Counted from the first letter of the stretch, positions 8,063 to 16,165 are shown. The stretch: DNA of 26,383 bases from JAYQUR01 sp038133505 (GCA_038133505.1 JAYPTI010000026.1:1-26383), one strand, 5' to 3'. Notes: a model not told the origin generated them from the sequence alone. Translations and numbers: made by a program.

Positions 8063-8874
8063 GCGAAGGCCCTCCCGACGGCCCGGCTGAGCGCCACGGC
8101 GTGTATCTGAAGTTCGTAATCGTCGAAGCCCGGATCGTGCCCGGAAATCATGTCGCGCGCCTCGGCGATGGAAAGCTCCGTCGAGCCGCCGGCGAGCTTC
8201 TGCTCGATCGCGTCGACGCGGAACGGCGCCGAGCCCGTCGCGCCGCAGACGGCGCGCGGCGCATCGCCCATCACGACCGCGCCGATGGCGTCGGCGAACT
8301 CGCCGGGCTTGCGGTTGACCTTGTAGTAGCCCCACTTCGCACCGTCGGCGAGCTGCGGCAGCTCGACCGCGACGAGGATCTCGTCGTAGCCGAGACCGGT
8401 CGCGAAGGGGCCGATCTGGAACCCGTCGAACGGCATCTTGCGTTCGCCGTCCTGGCCCGCGATCACCACCTCGCCGCCGAGCGCGAGCAGCGCCGACGGC
8501 CAGTCGGCGGCGGGATCGGCATGGGCAAGCGAGCCGCCGATCGTGCCGCGGTTGCGGACCGAGCGATACGAAATGCCGGTGGCGACGAACTTCATGTAGG
8601 CGCCGGTCTCGCCCGGCACCCCGCCGTCCTCGATCCGCGCGTGGGTGACGCGCGCGCCGATGCGGAGCGTCGCGCCGGCGGCGTCGATCCCGTCGAGCCC
8701 GGCGACCTTGCTGAGATCGATGAGCCGGTCGGGCTGCGCGAGCCGCAAATTCATCATCGGCCCCAGAGACTGGCCGCCGCCGAGCACGCGGAACTCCCCG
8801 TCCGCATTGCCCAGCGTCGCCAGCGCGTCGCCGAGCGTTCCTGCCCGGTCGTAGTCGAATTTCGCGGATTTCAT
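8059..8874 (-). CDS. Molybdenum hydroxylase FAD-binding medium subunit (CoxM-like)
   Basis: 271 residues of the CoxM/FAD-binding family. The two flavin-binding loops are LGGGQSL (31-37) and TIGGSLAHADP (111-121); the C-terminal CO-dehydrogenase flavoprotein domain follows. It passes electrons from the iron-sulfur subunit to an acceptor (a quinone, NAD or oxygen, depending on family). The ATG at 8874 overlaps the upstream large-subunit stop by 4 nt, and its own stop overlaps the downstream small-subunit ATG in the same way, so L, M and S are tightly coupled. All family landmarks appear intact. Confidence 0.94.
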   Translation of the reverse strand: MKSAKFDYDRAGTLGDALATLGNADGEFRVLGGGQSLGPMMNLRLAQPDRLIDLSKVAGLDGIDAAGATLRIGARVTHARIEDGGVPGETGAYMKFVATGISYRSVRNRGTIGGSLAHADPAADWPSALLALGGEVVIAGQDGERKMPFDGFQIGPFATGLGYDEILVAVELPQLADGAKWGYYKVNRKPGEFADAIGAVVMGDAPRAVCGATGSAPFRVDAIEQKLAGGSTELSIAEARDMISGHDPGFDDYELQIHAVALSRAVGRAFA

Positions 8875-11228
8875 GCCGCTTCTCCCTTTGCCGCCGCGAT
8901 CGCCGCGCGCACCCGGCGCGGCGTGAACGGCGTTTCGGATACTTCCGCGCCGATGGATTTCAGCGCGTCGTTGATGGCGTTGCCGATGGCGGCGGGCGTC
9001 GGAATGGTGCCGCCCTCGCCCATGCCCTTGATGCCGTACTCGGTGAAAGGCGACGGCGATTCGATGTGATCTATCCGGTAGTGCGGCGCGTTGGTCGCGC
9101 CCGGCATCGTGTAGTCGGCGAAGGTCGAGTTGAGGGGATTGCCGGCCGCGTCGTAGCCGCTCTCCTCCAGCAGCGCGGTGCCGATGCCCTGGGTCGCGCC
9201 GCCGAAGGTCTGCCCCTCGACGATCATCGGATTCACCATCGTGCCGCAATCCTCGACGATGACGTAGTCGAGCACCTCGACCTTGCCCGTGTCGGCGTCG
9301 ACGGCGACCGCACAGGCGTGCGTCGCGTAGGTGAAGGCGCCCGAGTCGGGTTCGGGCCGGTAGCCCATCGTGACCTCGACGCCGCCCTGGTCGACGTCCT
9401 CGGGCAGTTCGTCGGGGTTGAGGTACCAGACGCGCCCGATTTCGGCGAAGGAAACCTCGCCCTTGCCGCTGATGACCTTGCCGCCGCGCACGCTGACCTC
9501 GGCACGCTCGCACTGCAGCAGGTGCGCGCCGATGATCTCCATGCGCTCGGCCAGCACCTTGCAGGCGCGCGACGTCGCGCCGCCCGCCATCACCATCGAG
9601 CGCGACGCGTAGGTGCCGGTCGAATAGGGCGTAAGACCGGTATCGCCGTGCGTGACCGTGACGTTGTCCGGATCGATGCCGAGCACCTCGTACGCGACCT
9701 GCGCCATCGAGGTTTCCATGCCCTGGCCGTGGCTCTGCACGCCGATCCGAAGCTCCAGCCCGCCGTCGGGCGTAAGCCGCACCGTCGCCTGCTCGTAGCC
9801 CGGCACCATGGCGACGCCCCAACTCGAGAAAACCGACGTGCCGTGCGCCGTCTGTTCGACATAGGAGCCCATGCCGACGCCGAGCAGCCTGCCGTCTTCC
9901 ATCGGCGCGGCCTGGCGCGCGCGCAATTCGTCGAGCCCGATCATGTCGACGGCCATCTGCACGCTCTTCGCGTAGTTGCCGCTGTCGAAATGCTTCTTGG
10001 CGATCGACATGAACGGCATTTCGGATTCTTCGACCATGTTCCGGGCGCGGATCTCGTGCGCCTCGACCCCGATCTCGCGGGCAAGCGCGTCGATGGTCAT
10101 CTCCATCGCGTAGCAGACGCCGGGCCGCGCGACGCCGCGATAGGGCAGCAGCGGCGGCTTGTTGGTCGACACCGTGCGCGTGCGGCAGCGATAGACATCG
10201 AGCTTGTAGGGTCCGGGCAGGTTGCCGTGCGCCATCGCGCCTTCGAGCCCGTTGGTGAACGGATAGGCGGAATAGGCGCCGGCATCGACGGTGACGTCGC
10301 AGTCGAGGCCGAGAATGTCGCCCTCGGGCGTCGCATGCAGAGTGACATGATAGTGATGCTCGCGGCAGTTGGCGCCGGAGACGAGATGCTCGCGCCGGTC
10401 CTCGATCCAGCGTACCGGCGCGCGGAGATGGCGCGCGAGCCAGGCCGCGCACAGCTCCTCCGGCTGGAGGACGACCTTGTAGCCGAAGCCGCCGCCGACG
10501 TCGGGCGCGATCACGCGGACCTGGCGCTGTTCGAGCCCGAGGAACTGGGCGAGGCCGGTGCGGATCAGGTGCGGAACCTGCGTCGAGGTCCACATCATCA
10601 GCTGGTCGACGCGGTCGTCCCATTCGACGAAGACCGCCTTGCCCTCCATCGGGTTCATAGCCTGGCGGGCCATCCGGTATTCGCGCTTTACGACGACGGT
10701 CGCGCGGTCGGCGATTTTCGAGAAATCGTCGTCGGTAAAGGTCTCGAGGACGATATTGTCGTCCCAGCCGTCATGGATGACCGGCGCATCCGGCTCGCGC
10801 GCCGCCAGCATGTCGACGACCGGCAACAGCTCCTCGTAGTCGACCGCGACCGCTTGTGCGATGTCCTCGGCTTCCGCTCGGGTCGCCGCGACGCAGACGG
10901 CCACCGGCTCGCCGACGAACCGGACCTTGCCGTCGGCGAGCGCCGGGTAGTCCGCGCCCTTGTAACCCGGCAGCTTGGACGGCGCGCGCATCGGCAGCAT
11001 GCCGGGCATGTCCGCGACGGTGAAGACGGACTTCTCGAAACCCGCGGGCTTCGTCACCGATTTGATCAGCGCGTGCGCAACGGGGCTGCGCACGAAGGCC
11101 AGCTCGACCTGTCCGGGACGCTTGATGTCGCCGGTGAAGTTGCCGCGGCCTGCGAGGTGCCGGGAATCCTCCTTGCGGAGGACGCGGGCGCCGATGCCGC
11201 GCCCGTCCGTCGTGCCGCCGTCTGCCAT
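8871..11228 (-). CDS. Xanthine dehydrogenase/CoxL-family molybdopterin-binding large subunit (copy 2)
   Basis: 785 residues, full length. Moco motifs are DVGGGFGYK (243-251) and SHGQGMETS; the catalytic Glu738 is in GIKGMGEGGT. The active-site loop is PYRGVAR (362-368), which matches neither CO-dehydrogenase form I nor the form II loop of the other copy. This is the first structural gene of the L-M-S set and is joined to the FAD subunit by an ATGA overlap. It should be a molybdenum hydroxylase for an organic substrate. It starts 31 nt after the stop of the VUT transporter gene on the same strand, so it may be read from a promoter as far upstream as the arsC-like gene. Confidence 0.92.
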   Translation of the reverse strand: MADGGTTDGRGIGARVLRKEDSRHLAGRGNFTGDIKRPGQVELAFVRSPVAHALIKSVTKPAGFEKSVFTVADMPGMLPMRAPSKLPGYKGADYPALADGKVRFVGEPVAVCVAATRAEAEDIAQAVAVDYEELLPVVDMLAAREPDAPVIHDGWDDNIVLETFTDDDFSKIADRATVVVKREYRMARQAMNPMEGKAVFVEWDDRVDQLMMWTSTQVPHLIRTGLAQFLGLEQRQVRVIAPDVGGGFGYKVVLQPEELCAAWLARHLRAPVRWIEDRREHLVSGANCREHHYHVTLHATPEGDILGLDCDVTVDAGAYSAYPFTNGLEGAMAHGNLPGPYKLDVYRCRTRTVSTNKPPLLPYRGVARPGVCYAMEMTIDALAREIGVEAHEIRARNMVEESEMPFMSIAKKHFDSGNYAKSVQMAVDMIGLDELRARQAAPMEDGRLLGVGMGSYVEQTAHGTSVFSSWGVAMVPGYEQATVRLTPDGGLELRIGVQSHGQGMETSMAQVAYEVLGIDPDNVTVTHGDTGLTPYSTGTYASRSMVMAGGATSRACKVLAERMEIIGAHLLQCERAEVSVRGGKVISGKGEVSFAEIGRVWYLNPDELPEDVDQGGVEVTMGYRPEPDSGAFTYATHACAVAVDADTGKVEVLDYVIVEDCGTMVNPMIVEGQTFGGATQGIGTALLEESGYDAAGNPLNSTFADYTMPGATNAPHYRIDHIESPSPFTEYGIKGMGEGGTIPTPAAIGNAINDALKSIGAEVSETPFTPRRVRAAIAAAKGEAA

Positions 11229-11259
11229 GTGCCGGTCTCCCTTCCCGCCGCCGCGTCCG

Positions 11260-11787
11260 TCAGACGCGCTGCGGCCGGGCGAAATGCATCAACGCCCGGA
11301 AGGGTATCAGCATCGCCAGCGCCAAGGCCAGCTTCACCGCATAATCGCCAAGACCCAGCGTGACCCACGGAACGCCCGTCCCGACGAAGGCAACCGAGAA
11401 GAAGATCGCGGTATCGACGGCGGACGCGATCGACGACGAGATCAGCGGCGGCGTCCACCAGCTTCCCACCCTGCGCATGCGGTCGAAGATGTAGACGTCG
11501 AGCAGCTGCGCGACGAGGAACGCGAGGCCCGAGGCGACCGCGATCCGCGGTGTCGCGAGAACGATCGACAGGACGACGGCGAACGCGAAGCCCGCATAGA
11601 CCACCTGCCGCGCCTTCGCCGCGCCGAGCGCGCGGTTGGTGAGGTCGGTGACGAGGAACGCGATCGGATAGGTGAACGCGCCCCAGGTCAGCCAGTCGTT
11701 GATCGGGTACTGAACCAGCACATTGGACGCCGCGACAATCACCGTCATCGCCGCCACGCCGAGCATCACGCCACGGGAAACTGCCAT
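11260..11787 (-). CDS. yhhQ: VUT/YhhQ-family queuosine-precursor transporter
   Basis: 175 residues, almost all hydrophobic, with about six membrane segments. The segment TYPIAFLVTDLTNRALG is the hallmark of the VUT (DUF165) family; the family's E. coli member YhhQ imports preQ0/preQ1. It is shorter than E. coli YhhQ (about 220) but the conserved core is complete. The ATG at 11787 is supported by an upstream GGAGGG. It lies 15 nt after the arsC-like gene and 31 nt ahead of the Mo-hydroxylase operon, so it may be co-transcribed with genes unrelated to queuosine. The queA-tgt-queG genes elsewhere in the window support its role as precursor importer. Confidence 0.88.
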   Translation of the reverse strand: MAVSRGVMLGVAAMTVIVAASNVLVQYPINDWLTWGAFTYPIAFLVTDLTNRALGAAKARQVVYAGFAFAVVLSIVLATPRIAVASGLAFLVAQLLDVYIFDRMRRVGSWWTPPLISSSIASAVDTAIFFSVAFVGTGVPWVTLGLGDYAVKLALALAMLIPFRALMHFARPQRV

Positions 11788-11802
11788 CCGATTTCCCTCC
11801 GC

Positions 11803-12150
11803 TCAGAGAATGTCGAGAACGCTCTCGGGCGGACGCCCGAGCGCATACTTGCCGCCGTTCGCGACGACCGGCCGCTCGATCAGGATCGGGTTCTCCAGCA
11901 TGGCCGCGATCAGCTCGTCCCGGCTCTTGCCGTCGTCGGCGAGATCGAGCGCCTTGTAGGGTTCTTCCTTCTTGCGCATCAGGTCGCGCGGTTCCATGCC
12001 GAGCCCGTCGAGGATGCGGTTCATCTCGGCCTTGCTCGGCGGCGTCTTGAGATATTCGACGATGTCGAGCTCGACGCCCGCCCCCTCCAGCAGCGCCAGC
12101 GTGGCGCGCGATTTCGAGCAGCGCGGGTTGTGATATATGGTGACCGCCAT
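11803..12150 (-). CDS. ArsC-family thioredoxin-fold reductase (YfgD-like)
   Basis: 115 residues of the glutaredoxin-type ArsC family. The active-site Cys11 is in YHNPRCSKSR, and the C-terminal half has NPILIERPVV and the LGRPPESVLDIL ending typical of YfgD-type members. Family members reduce arsenate using glutathione or glutaredoxin, but many YfgD-like proteins have no proven arsenic role, and no arsR, arsB or acr3 is adjacent. The start at 12150 is chosen because AAGGAGAT precedes it at good spacing; an open frame further upstream lacks such a site. It is divergent from the SnoaL-like gene, with 77 nt between starts, and appears to head the leftward run of genes down to 4495. Confidence 0.88.
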   Translation of the reverse strand: MAVTIYHNPRCSKSRATLALLEGAGVELDIVEYLKTPPSKAEMNRILDGLGMEPRDLMRKKEEPYKALDLADDGKSRDELIAAMLENPILIERPVVANGGKYALGRPPESVLDIL

Positions 12151-12227
12151 CGGGATCTCCTTCGTTCGTTTCTCCGTCTCAATGCCGCGTCGCCGGGGCG
12201 CGGTCAAGGCCCGCAAAGGGAGGCCGC

Positions 12228-12713
12228 ATGTCCGACGACTTCACCGCTCTGCTCGACCGCTTCACCGCCGCCGTCGAAGCGCCCGACGGCGCAGCGCTTG
12301 GCGCGCTTTTCACCGGTGACGGCGTCTATCACGATACGTTCTATGGCGCGTTCCAGGGGCGCGCCGCCATCGCCTCGATGCTGGAGGGCAATTTCTGGGG
12401 CGATGCCGAGGCGTTTCTGTGGGACATGTACGAGCCGGTCTTCGATCCCGGCACGCAGACCGGCTACGCGCGCTGGGTGTTCAGCTACACCGCGACGCTG
12501 GAGGGAAGCGCGGGGAAACGCGTCGCCTTCGACGGGATGAGCCAGTTCACCCTGGAAAACGGGCTGATCCGGCTCTACCGCGAGGTTTTCTCGGCCGGGC
12601 TCGCCTTCGCGCAACTCGACATGGCGCCGGCGCGCACGGACAAGATCCTGCGGCGCATTGTCGACGCGCACAGGGACGACCCCGAATGGGCGCGTCATCT
12701 GGCGGGCCCGTGA
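12228..12713 (+). CDS. SnoaL-like / NTF2-fold protein
   Basis: 161 residues. The order of elements fits the SnoaL/NTF2-like cone fold: an N-terminal helix (FTALLDRFTAAVEAPDGAALGALF), then GDGVYHDTFYGAFQGRAAIASML, then a run of beta strands with FDGMSQFTLENGLIRLYREVF. This fold houses isomerases, hydratases and binding proteins, so no reaction is assigned. The ATG at 12228 is preceded by AAGGGAGG. It stands alone on its strand. The downstream space leads into the convergent 59-residue gene. Confidence 0.8.
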   Translation: MSDDFTALLDRFTAAVEAPDGAALGALFTGDGVYHDTFYGAFQGRAAIASMLEGNFWGDAEAFLWDMYEPVFDPGTQTGYARWVFSYTATLEGSAGKRVAFDGMSQFTLENGLIRLYREVFSAGLAFAQLDMAPARTDKILRRIVDAHRDDPEWARHLAGP

Positions 12714-12752
12714 TATATCGTTGAAAACGCCGTGAAAGGCGGGAAAGCCGCC

Positions 12753-12932
12753 TCAGCAGATACCCAGGTTGGTCGGCGGCGCGCCGCGGAGCTTCTGGAT
12801 CTGGGAATTGGCGATCGCGAGGGCGACATCGACCGTATCGTCGGACTCGGACAGCGACCGCAGATAGTCGCGATACTCGACCCAATCGCTGAGGGTCGCG
12901 GTCGCCGGATCTGGTTCGCCTCTGATGACCAT
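12753..12932 (-). CDS. 59-residue orphan protein of unknown function
   Basis: A complete small frame runs from an ATG at 12932-12930 to a TGA at 12753-12755. The protein starts MVIRGEPDPATATLSDWVEY and continues acidic, then helix-friendly (VDVALAIANSQIQKLRG), ending PPTNLGIC. GGGGAC lies about 8 nt ahead of the ATG. Third codon positions are strongly G/C, as in neighbouring genes, which supports real coding. I do not recognise a family. The C-terminal Cys and the preceding amphipathic helix could mediate binding or dimerisation. It is preceded by an unusual AT-rich leader, suggesting its own regulated promoter. A longer frame on the opposite strand (12732-13031) lacks such support. Confidence 0.6.
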   Translation of the reverse strand: MVIRGEPDPATATLSDWVEYRDYLRSLSESDDTVDVALAIANSQIQKLRGAPPTNLGIC

Positions 12933-12980
12933 ATGAATGTCCCCACACTGGGCCGTCGGTCGCCGGAAAGGCGGATTTCG

Positions 12981-13090
12981 ACCCTTAGGGTTAATTCATG
13001 CAATATTCATGCCATCAAATTTTATTCATGAATTTCAATGAATTGGCTAAATTTGCAATTTTGAGCGATTCAAAGTTGTAAAAATCGCCG
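12981..13090. promoter_or_regulatory. AT-rich leader with ATTCATG direct repeats and small palindromes
   Basis: About 110 nt of strongly AT-rich DNA in an otherwise high-GC window. It holds ATTCATG at 12994-13000, 13005-13011 and 13024-13030; the first two are 11 bp apart, one helical turn. The third is part of the perfect palindrome ATTCATGAAT (13024-13033). At the gene-proximal edge ACCCT-T-AGGGT (12981-12991) is an 11-bp inverted repeat. It lies upstream of the leftward 59-residue gene and downstream of dusA. A TAAAAT box on the minus strand resembles a -10 element but no good -35 is seen. Confidence 0.45.
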
Positions 13091-13120
13091 ACGTTTCAAC
13101 GCCCATCCGCCGAAACCGGG

Positions 13121-14116
13121 TCAGTCCTCGGACAGGACGAATTCCGCCGCTTCTCGGACGATATCGGTGCCGGCGCCGCTGCGCGGCGCATTTTCGCTGA
13201 TATGCCGCCGCCACGCCCGCGCGCCGCGCTGGCCCTGAAACAGCCCGAGCGCATGGCGCGCCATGGCGTGCAGCGGCACGTCGTTTTCGAGCTCCCGGTC
13301 CATATAGGACAGATAGGGATCGAGCGCCTCGAGACGGGCAGCGGGCGCGGCGCCGCCGACGATCTCGCGCTCGATTTCGGCGAGAAGCCAAGGGTTTTCG
13401 TAGGCAGCGCGGCCGATCATCACCCCGTCGACCTCTCGCAAGTGATCGCGGACCTCGCCGACCGTCGTGATACCGCCGTTGATGACGACGGAAAGCTCCG
13501 GCCACGTCTGCTTCATCCGATAGACCGTGTTGTAGTGGAGCGGCGGGATTTCGCGGTTCTCCTTGGGACTCAGCCCTTGCAGCCACGCCTTCCGCGCATG
13601 GATGACGAACACGTCGCAGCCGGTCGCGGCAACGGTCTCCACGAAATGCGTGAAATCCTCCCAGCTGTCGCGGTCGTCGACGCCGATCCGGGTCTTCACG
13701 GTCACCGGAATATCGACCGCCCGGCGCATCGCCGCGATGCAGTCGGCGACGAGCTGCGGCTCGTTCATCAGGCACGCACCGAAACGCGCGTTCTGGACCC
13801 GGTCGCTGGGGCAGCCGACATTGAGATTGATCTCGTCATAGCCCCAGTCGGCGCCGATTTCGGCACACCGGGCCAGCTCGTCGGGGCTCGCGCCGCCGAG
13901 CTGGAGCGCGACCGGGTGTTCCGCCGCATCGAAACGCAGGAACCTTTCGCGGTCGCCATGGAGGATGGCGCCGGTCGTGATCATTTCGCTGTAGAGCAGC
14001 GCCGAGGACGAAATCTGGCGCAGGAAGAACCTGTCGTGACGGTCCGTCCGGTCCATCATCGGCGCCACCGAGATCCGGCGGTCGAGGTCGTGCGGCTTTT
14101 CGGGCGCGTCTGGCAC
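13121..14116 (-). CDS. dusA: tRNA-dihydrouridine(20/20a) synthase DusA
   Basis: 331 residues. FMN-dependent reduction of uridines in the tRNA D-loop. Family landmarks: ISVAPMMDRTDRH at the FMN-binding start, ALLYSEMITTGAILHG, EHPVALQLGG, and the DusA-specific NLNVGCPSDRVQNARFGACLM with catalytic Cys102. VINGGI and GVMIGRAAYENPW close the barrel, and the C-terminal helical domain is present. The usual Trp in the MMDWTDRH motif is Arg here. The start is a GTG at 14116; no ATG gives an intact N-terminus, and the ribosome-binding site is weak. It lies 75 nt behind the phzF-like gene and closes the tRNA-modification operon. Confidence 0.93.
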   Translation of the reverse strand: MPDAPEKPHDLDRRISVAPMMDRTDRHDRFFLRQISSSALLYSEMITTGAILHGDRERFLRFDAAEHPVALQLGGASPDELARCAEIGADWGYDEINLNVGCPSDRVQNARFGACLMNEPQLVADCIAAMRRAVDIPVTVKTRIGVDDRDSWEDFTHFVETVAATGCDVFVIHARKAWLQGLSPKENREIPPLHYNTVYRMKQTWPELSVVINGGITTVGEVRDHLREVDGVMIGRAAYENPWLLAEIEREIVGGAAPAARLEALDPYLSYMDRELENDVPLHAMARHALGLFQGQRGARAWRRHISENAPRSGAGTDIVREAAEFVLSED

Positions 14117-14191
14117 GTCGAATTCGCGTCTTCGGTTTCTGTCCGGCGGGAAAATAGGGCGTTCGACCCGAAAATGACAGTCGTTCCGCGT

Positions 14192-15049
14192 CTACCCGTC
14201 GACGGCGCAGGTCCCGACGATCCAGCAGCCGTCGACGCCGGTCTCTCCGCTTCTGAACCGTATGGAGATTTCCGACGCCCGGCCCATGGCCTCACCCTGC
14301 CGCACCGTGACCGTGTCGGTGGCAGCCGCGCGCTCCCAGTGCAGCAGGCCGAAGGCAAGCGCGGAAGCCGCGATGCCGGTCGCCGCGTCTTCCGGATATC
14401 CCGACGATTTCGGGAACTGCCGTGCATGGACGACGCGTTCGCCCATGCCTGGCGCAAACGGGTAGAGCCCGGTCGAGCCGATCTCCTCGCAAATGCGCTC
14501 GATGGCGTCGAATCGCGGTGCGAGGGTGTGCAGCCGATCCGCCGATTTCAACGGCAGCAGGGTCTTGGTCCGGCTCGTCCGCGCGTTCACGGCATCCGGT
14601 TCCGACAGGTCTTCGAAGGCAATCCCCAACACGCCGCAGACAAGCGCAGTCTGCGCGCTGGACAACGGCTCGACGACGCCCGCCGGCTGCGACACCGCTA
14701 TCGGCCCCGATGCGGGAACGACCGCGTCGATGCGGCCGCTGAGCGTATCGATTCCTACCTCGGGATTCTCGATCCTTCCGGCCTCGCGCAGCAGCCACAG
14801 GGCGCCGATGGTGGCATGGCCGCACATTTCCATCTCGTGGTTGGGGACGAAGTACCGGAAGCGGAAATCCGCGTCGCTGCCGGGATCCTTTGCGACGACG
14901 AAGCCGCTTTTGTGGCCGTACCGCCGGGCGACGTCCTGTATGTCGGCCGCCGTCATCTCCGATGCCTCGAGCATGATCGGCGCGGGATTGCCGCCTTCGG
15001 GCGCGGCGGGAAAAACCCGGACGACGATTGCGCCCGTTTCGGAAGCCAT
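14192..15049 (-). CDS. PhzF-family isomerase-like protein with altered catalytic position
   Basis: 285 residues of the PhzF/diaminopimelate-epimerase-like fold. Landmarks are GGNPAPIML near the start, FVPNHEMEMCGHATIGA in the first lobe and GYPEDAATGIAASALA in the second. PhzF enzymes isomerise small substrates using a glutamate near residue 45; relatives known to me read GHES-x-FV here. This protein reads GHKSGFV, with Lys47 (codon AAA) at the Glu position. A GAA-to-AAA change would account for it. It may be inactive, use another base, or have a changed reaction. The ATG at 15049 overlaps the queG stop by one base (TGATG), so translation is coupled. Why it sits among tRNA-modification genes is unknown. 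Confidence 0.85.
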   Translation of the reverse strand: MASETGAIVVRVFPAAPEGGNPAPIMLEASEMTAADIQDVARRYGHKSGFVVAKDPGSDADFRFRYFVPNHEMEMCGHATIGALWLLREAGRIENPEVGIDTLSGRIDAVVPASGPIAVSQPAGVVEPLSSAQTALVCGVLGIAFEDLSEPDAVNARTSRTKTLLPLKSADRLHTLAPRFDAIERICEEIGSTGLYPFAPGMGERVVHARQFPKSSGYPEDAATGIAASALAFGLLHWERAAATDTVTVRQGEAMGRASEISIRFRSGETGVDGCWIVGTCAVDG

Positions 15050-16164
15050 CAGCCGGCCCTCCACTCTTCCAGGACGCCGGGGTCGGTCTCGGCTTCCGCA
15101 AAGCGGGCGCGCAAGGCGGCGAACTCGGCGTCGGCGCACAGCTGCGCCAGCGCCCAGACCGCCATCGCCCGGACGAGCGGCGAGGCATCGCCGAGCAGGC
15201 GCTCGGCGGACGGCGCCAGCGCCGGATCGCCGCTGTTGCCGATGGCGATCAGCACATTGCGGACGAACCGGTCGCGGCCCAGCCGTTTGATCGGCGAGCC
15301 CGCGAATACCTGGCGGAAGGCCGTATCGTCCAGCGCCGCGTAGTCGCGGAGGCGCGGCCGGGTGAACTGGATATGCGGCCTCAGCTCGGCGTGCGGCGTC
15401 GGCGCGGCGAACTTGTTCCATGGGCAGGCGGCGAGGCAGTCGTCGCAGCCATAGATGCGGTTGCCCATAGGTTTGCGGAATTCGCGCGCGATGTGCCCCT
15501 TGTGCTCGATGGTGAGATACGAGACGCAGCGCCGCGCATCGAGCCGGTAGGGCGCGGGGAACGCGCCGGTCGGACAGGCGTCGAGGCAGCGCCGGCAGCC
15601 GCCACACCGGTCGGCGTGCGCCTCGTCGGGCGCGATTTCCAGCGTCGTGAACACCTCGCCGAGGAACGTCCAGGAACCGAAATCGCGCGAAACCATGTTG
15701 GTGTGCTTGCCCTGCCAGCCGAGGCCCGCCTGCTGCGCGAGCGGCTTTTCCATGACCGGCGCGGTGTCGACGAACAGCTTCACCTCGCAGTCCCACGTCT
15801 CCGCAATCCATCGCGCGAGCGCCCGAAGCCGGGTCTTCAGCACGTCGTGATAGTCGCGGCCGCGCGCATAGGCCGAAATCATGCCGCGATCGCGGTTTCC
15901 GGCCAGCAGCAGCGGGTCCTCGGCGGGGCCGTAATTGACGGCGAGCGCGATCACGGACTTCGCCTCCGGCCAGAGCGACCGCGGCGCCTCGCGGCGTTCG
16001 GCGGTGCCTTCCATCCAGCCCATGTCGCCGTGAAAGCCGCGGCCCAGCCAGCCGGCGAGATCGGCGGCGGCGGCCCCCTTTTCGCGAGCGCCGGCGAACC
16101 CCACCGCGTCGAACCCGCCGGCCAGCGCCCGGTCGCGGATCGCGGTGCGGGGATCGTCCGCCAT
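15049..16164 (-). CDS. queG: Epoxyqueuosine reductase QueG
   Basis: 371 residues. QueG reduces epoxyqueuosine to queuosine in tRNA using cobalamin and two [4Fe-4S] clusters. The catalytic Asp133 is in LFVDTAPVMEKPLA. Cluster ligands are Cys187, Cys190, Cys193 (CGGCRRC), Cys197 (CPTGA), and Cys240, Cys243, Cys247 (CDDCLAACPWNKF), with Cys213 also present. The C-terminal part is a HEAT-like helical domain (SPLVRAMAVWALAQL). The ATG at 16164 follows the tgt stop after a single base. Length and every key residue fit an active enzyme. Confidence 0.96.
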   Translation of the reverse strand: MADDPRTAIRDRALAGGFDAVGFAGAREKGAAAADLAGWLGRGFHGDMGWMEGTAERREAPRSLWPEAKSVIALAVNYGPAEDPLLLAGNRDRGMISAYARGRDYHDVLKTRLRALARWIAETWDCEVKLFVDTAPVMEKPLAQQAGLGWQGKHTNMVSRDFGSWTFLGEVFTTLEIAPDEAHADRCGGCRRCLDACPTGAFPAPYRLDARRCVSYLTIEHKGHIAREFRKPMGNRIYGCDDCLAACPWNKFAAPTPHAELRPHIQFTRPRLRDYAALDDTAFRQVFAGSPIKRLGRDRFVRNVLIAIGNSGDPALAPSAERLLGDASPLVRAMAVWALAQLCADAEFAALRARFAEAETDPGVLEEWRAG

Positions 16165-16165
16165 G

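Noticed and set aside
5084..8110. Very long open frame on the plus strand (about 1000 codons) opposite the Mo-hydroxylase and binding-protein genes
   Set aside because: It is antisense to genes with clear family motifs, its product is Arg/Ala/His-rich low-complexity sequence, and such frames are expected opposite high-GC coding DNA.
5246..11228. True aerobic CO dehydrogenase (form I cox operon)
   Set aside because: Neither large subunit has the AYRCSFR active-site loop; both are wider-family Mo hydroxylases.
11803..12150. Arsenic resistance operon
   Set aside because: Only an ArsC-family protein is present, of the YfgD type, with no arsenite efflux or ArsR gene beside it.
12732..13031. 99-codon plus-strand frame over the orphan gene region
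   Set aside because: It runs into the AT-rich leader with no codon bias there, and the opposite-strand 59-residue frame has better start and codon support.
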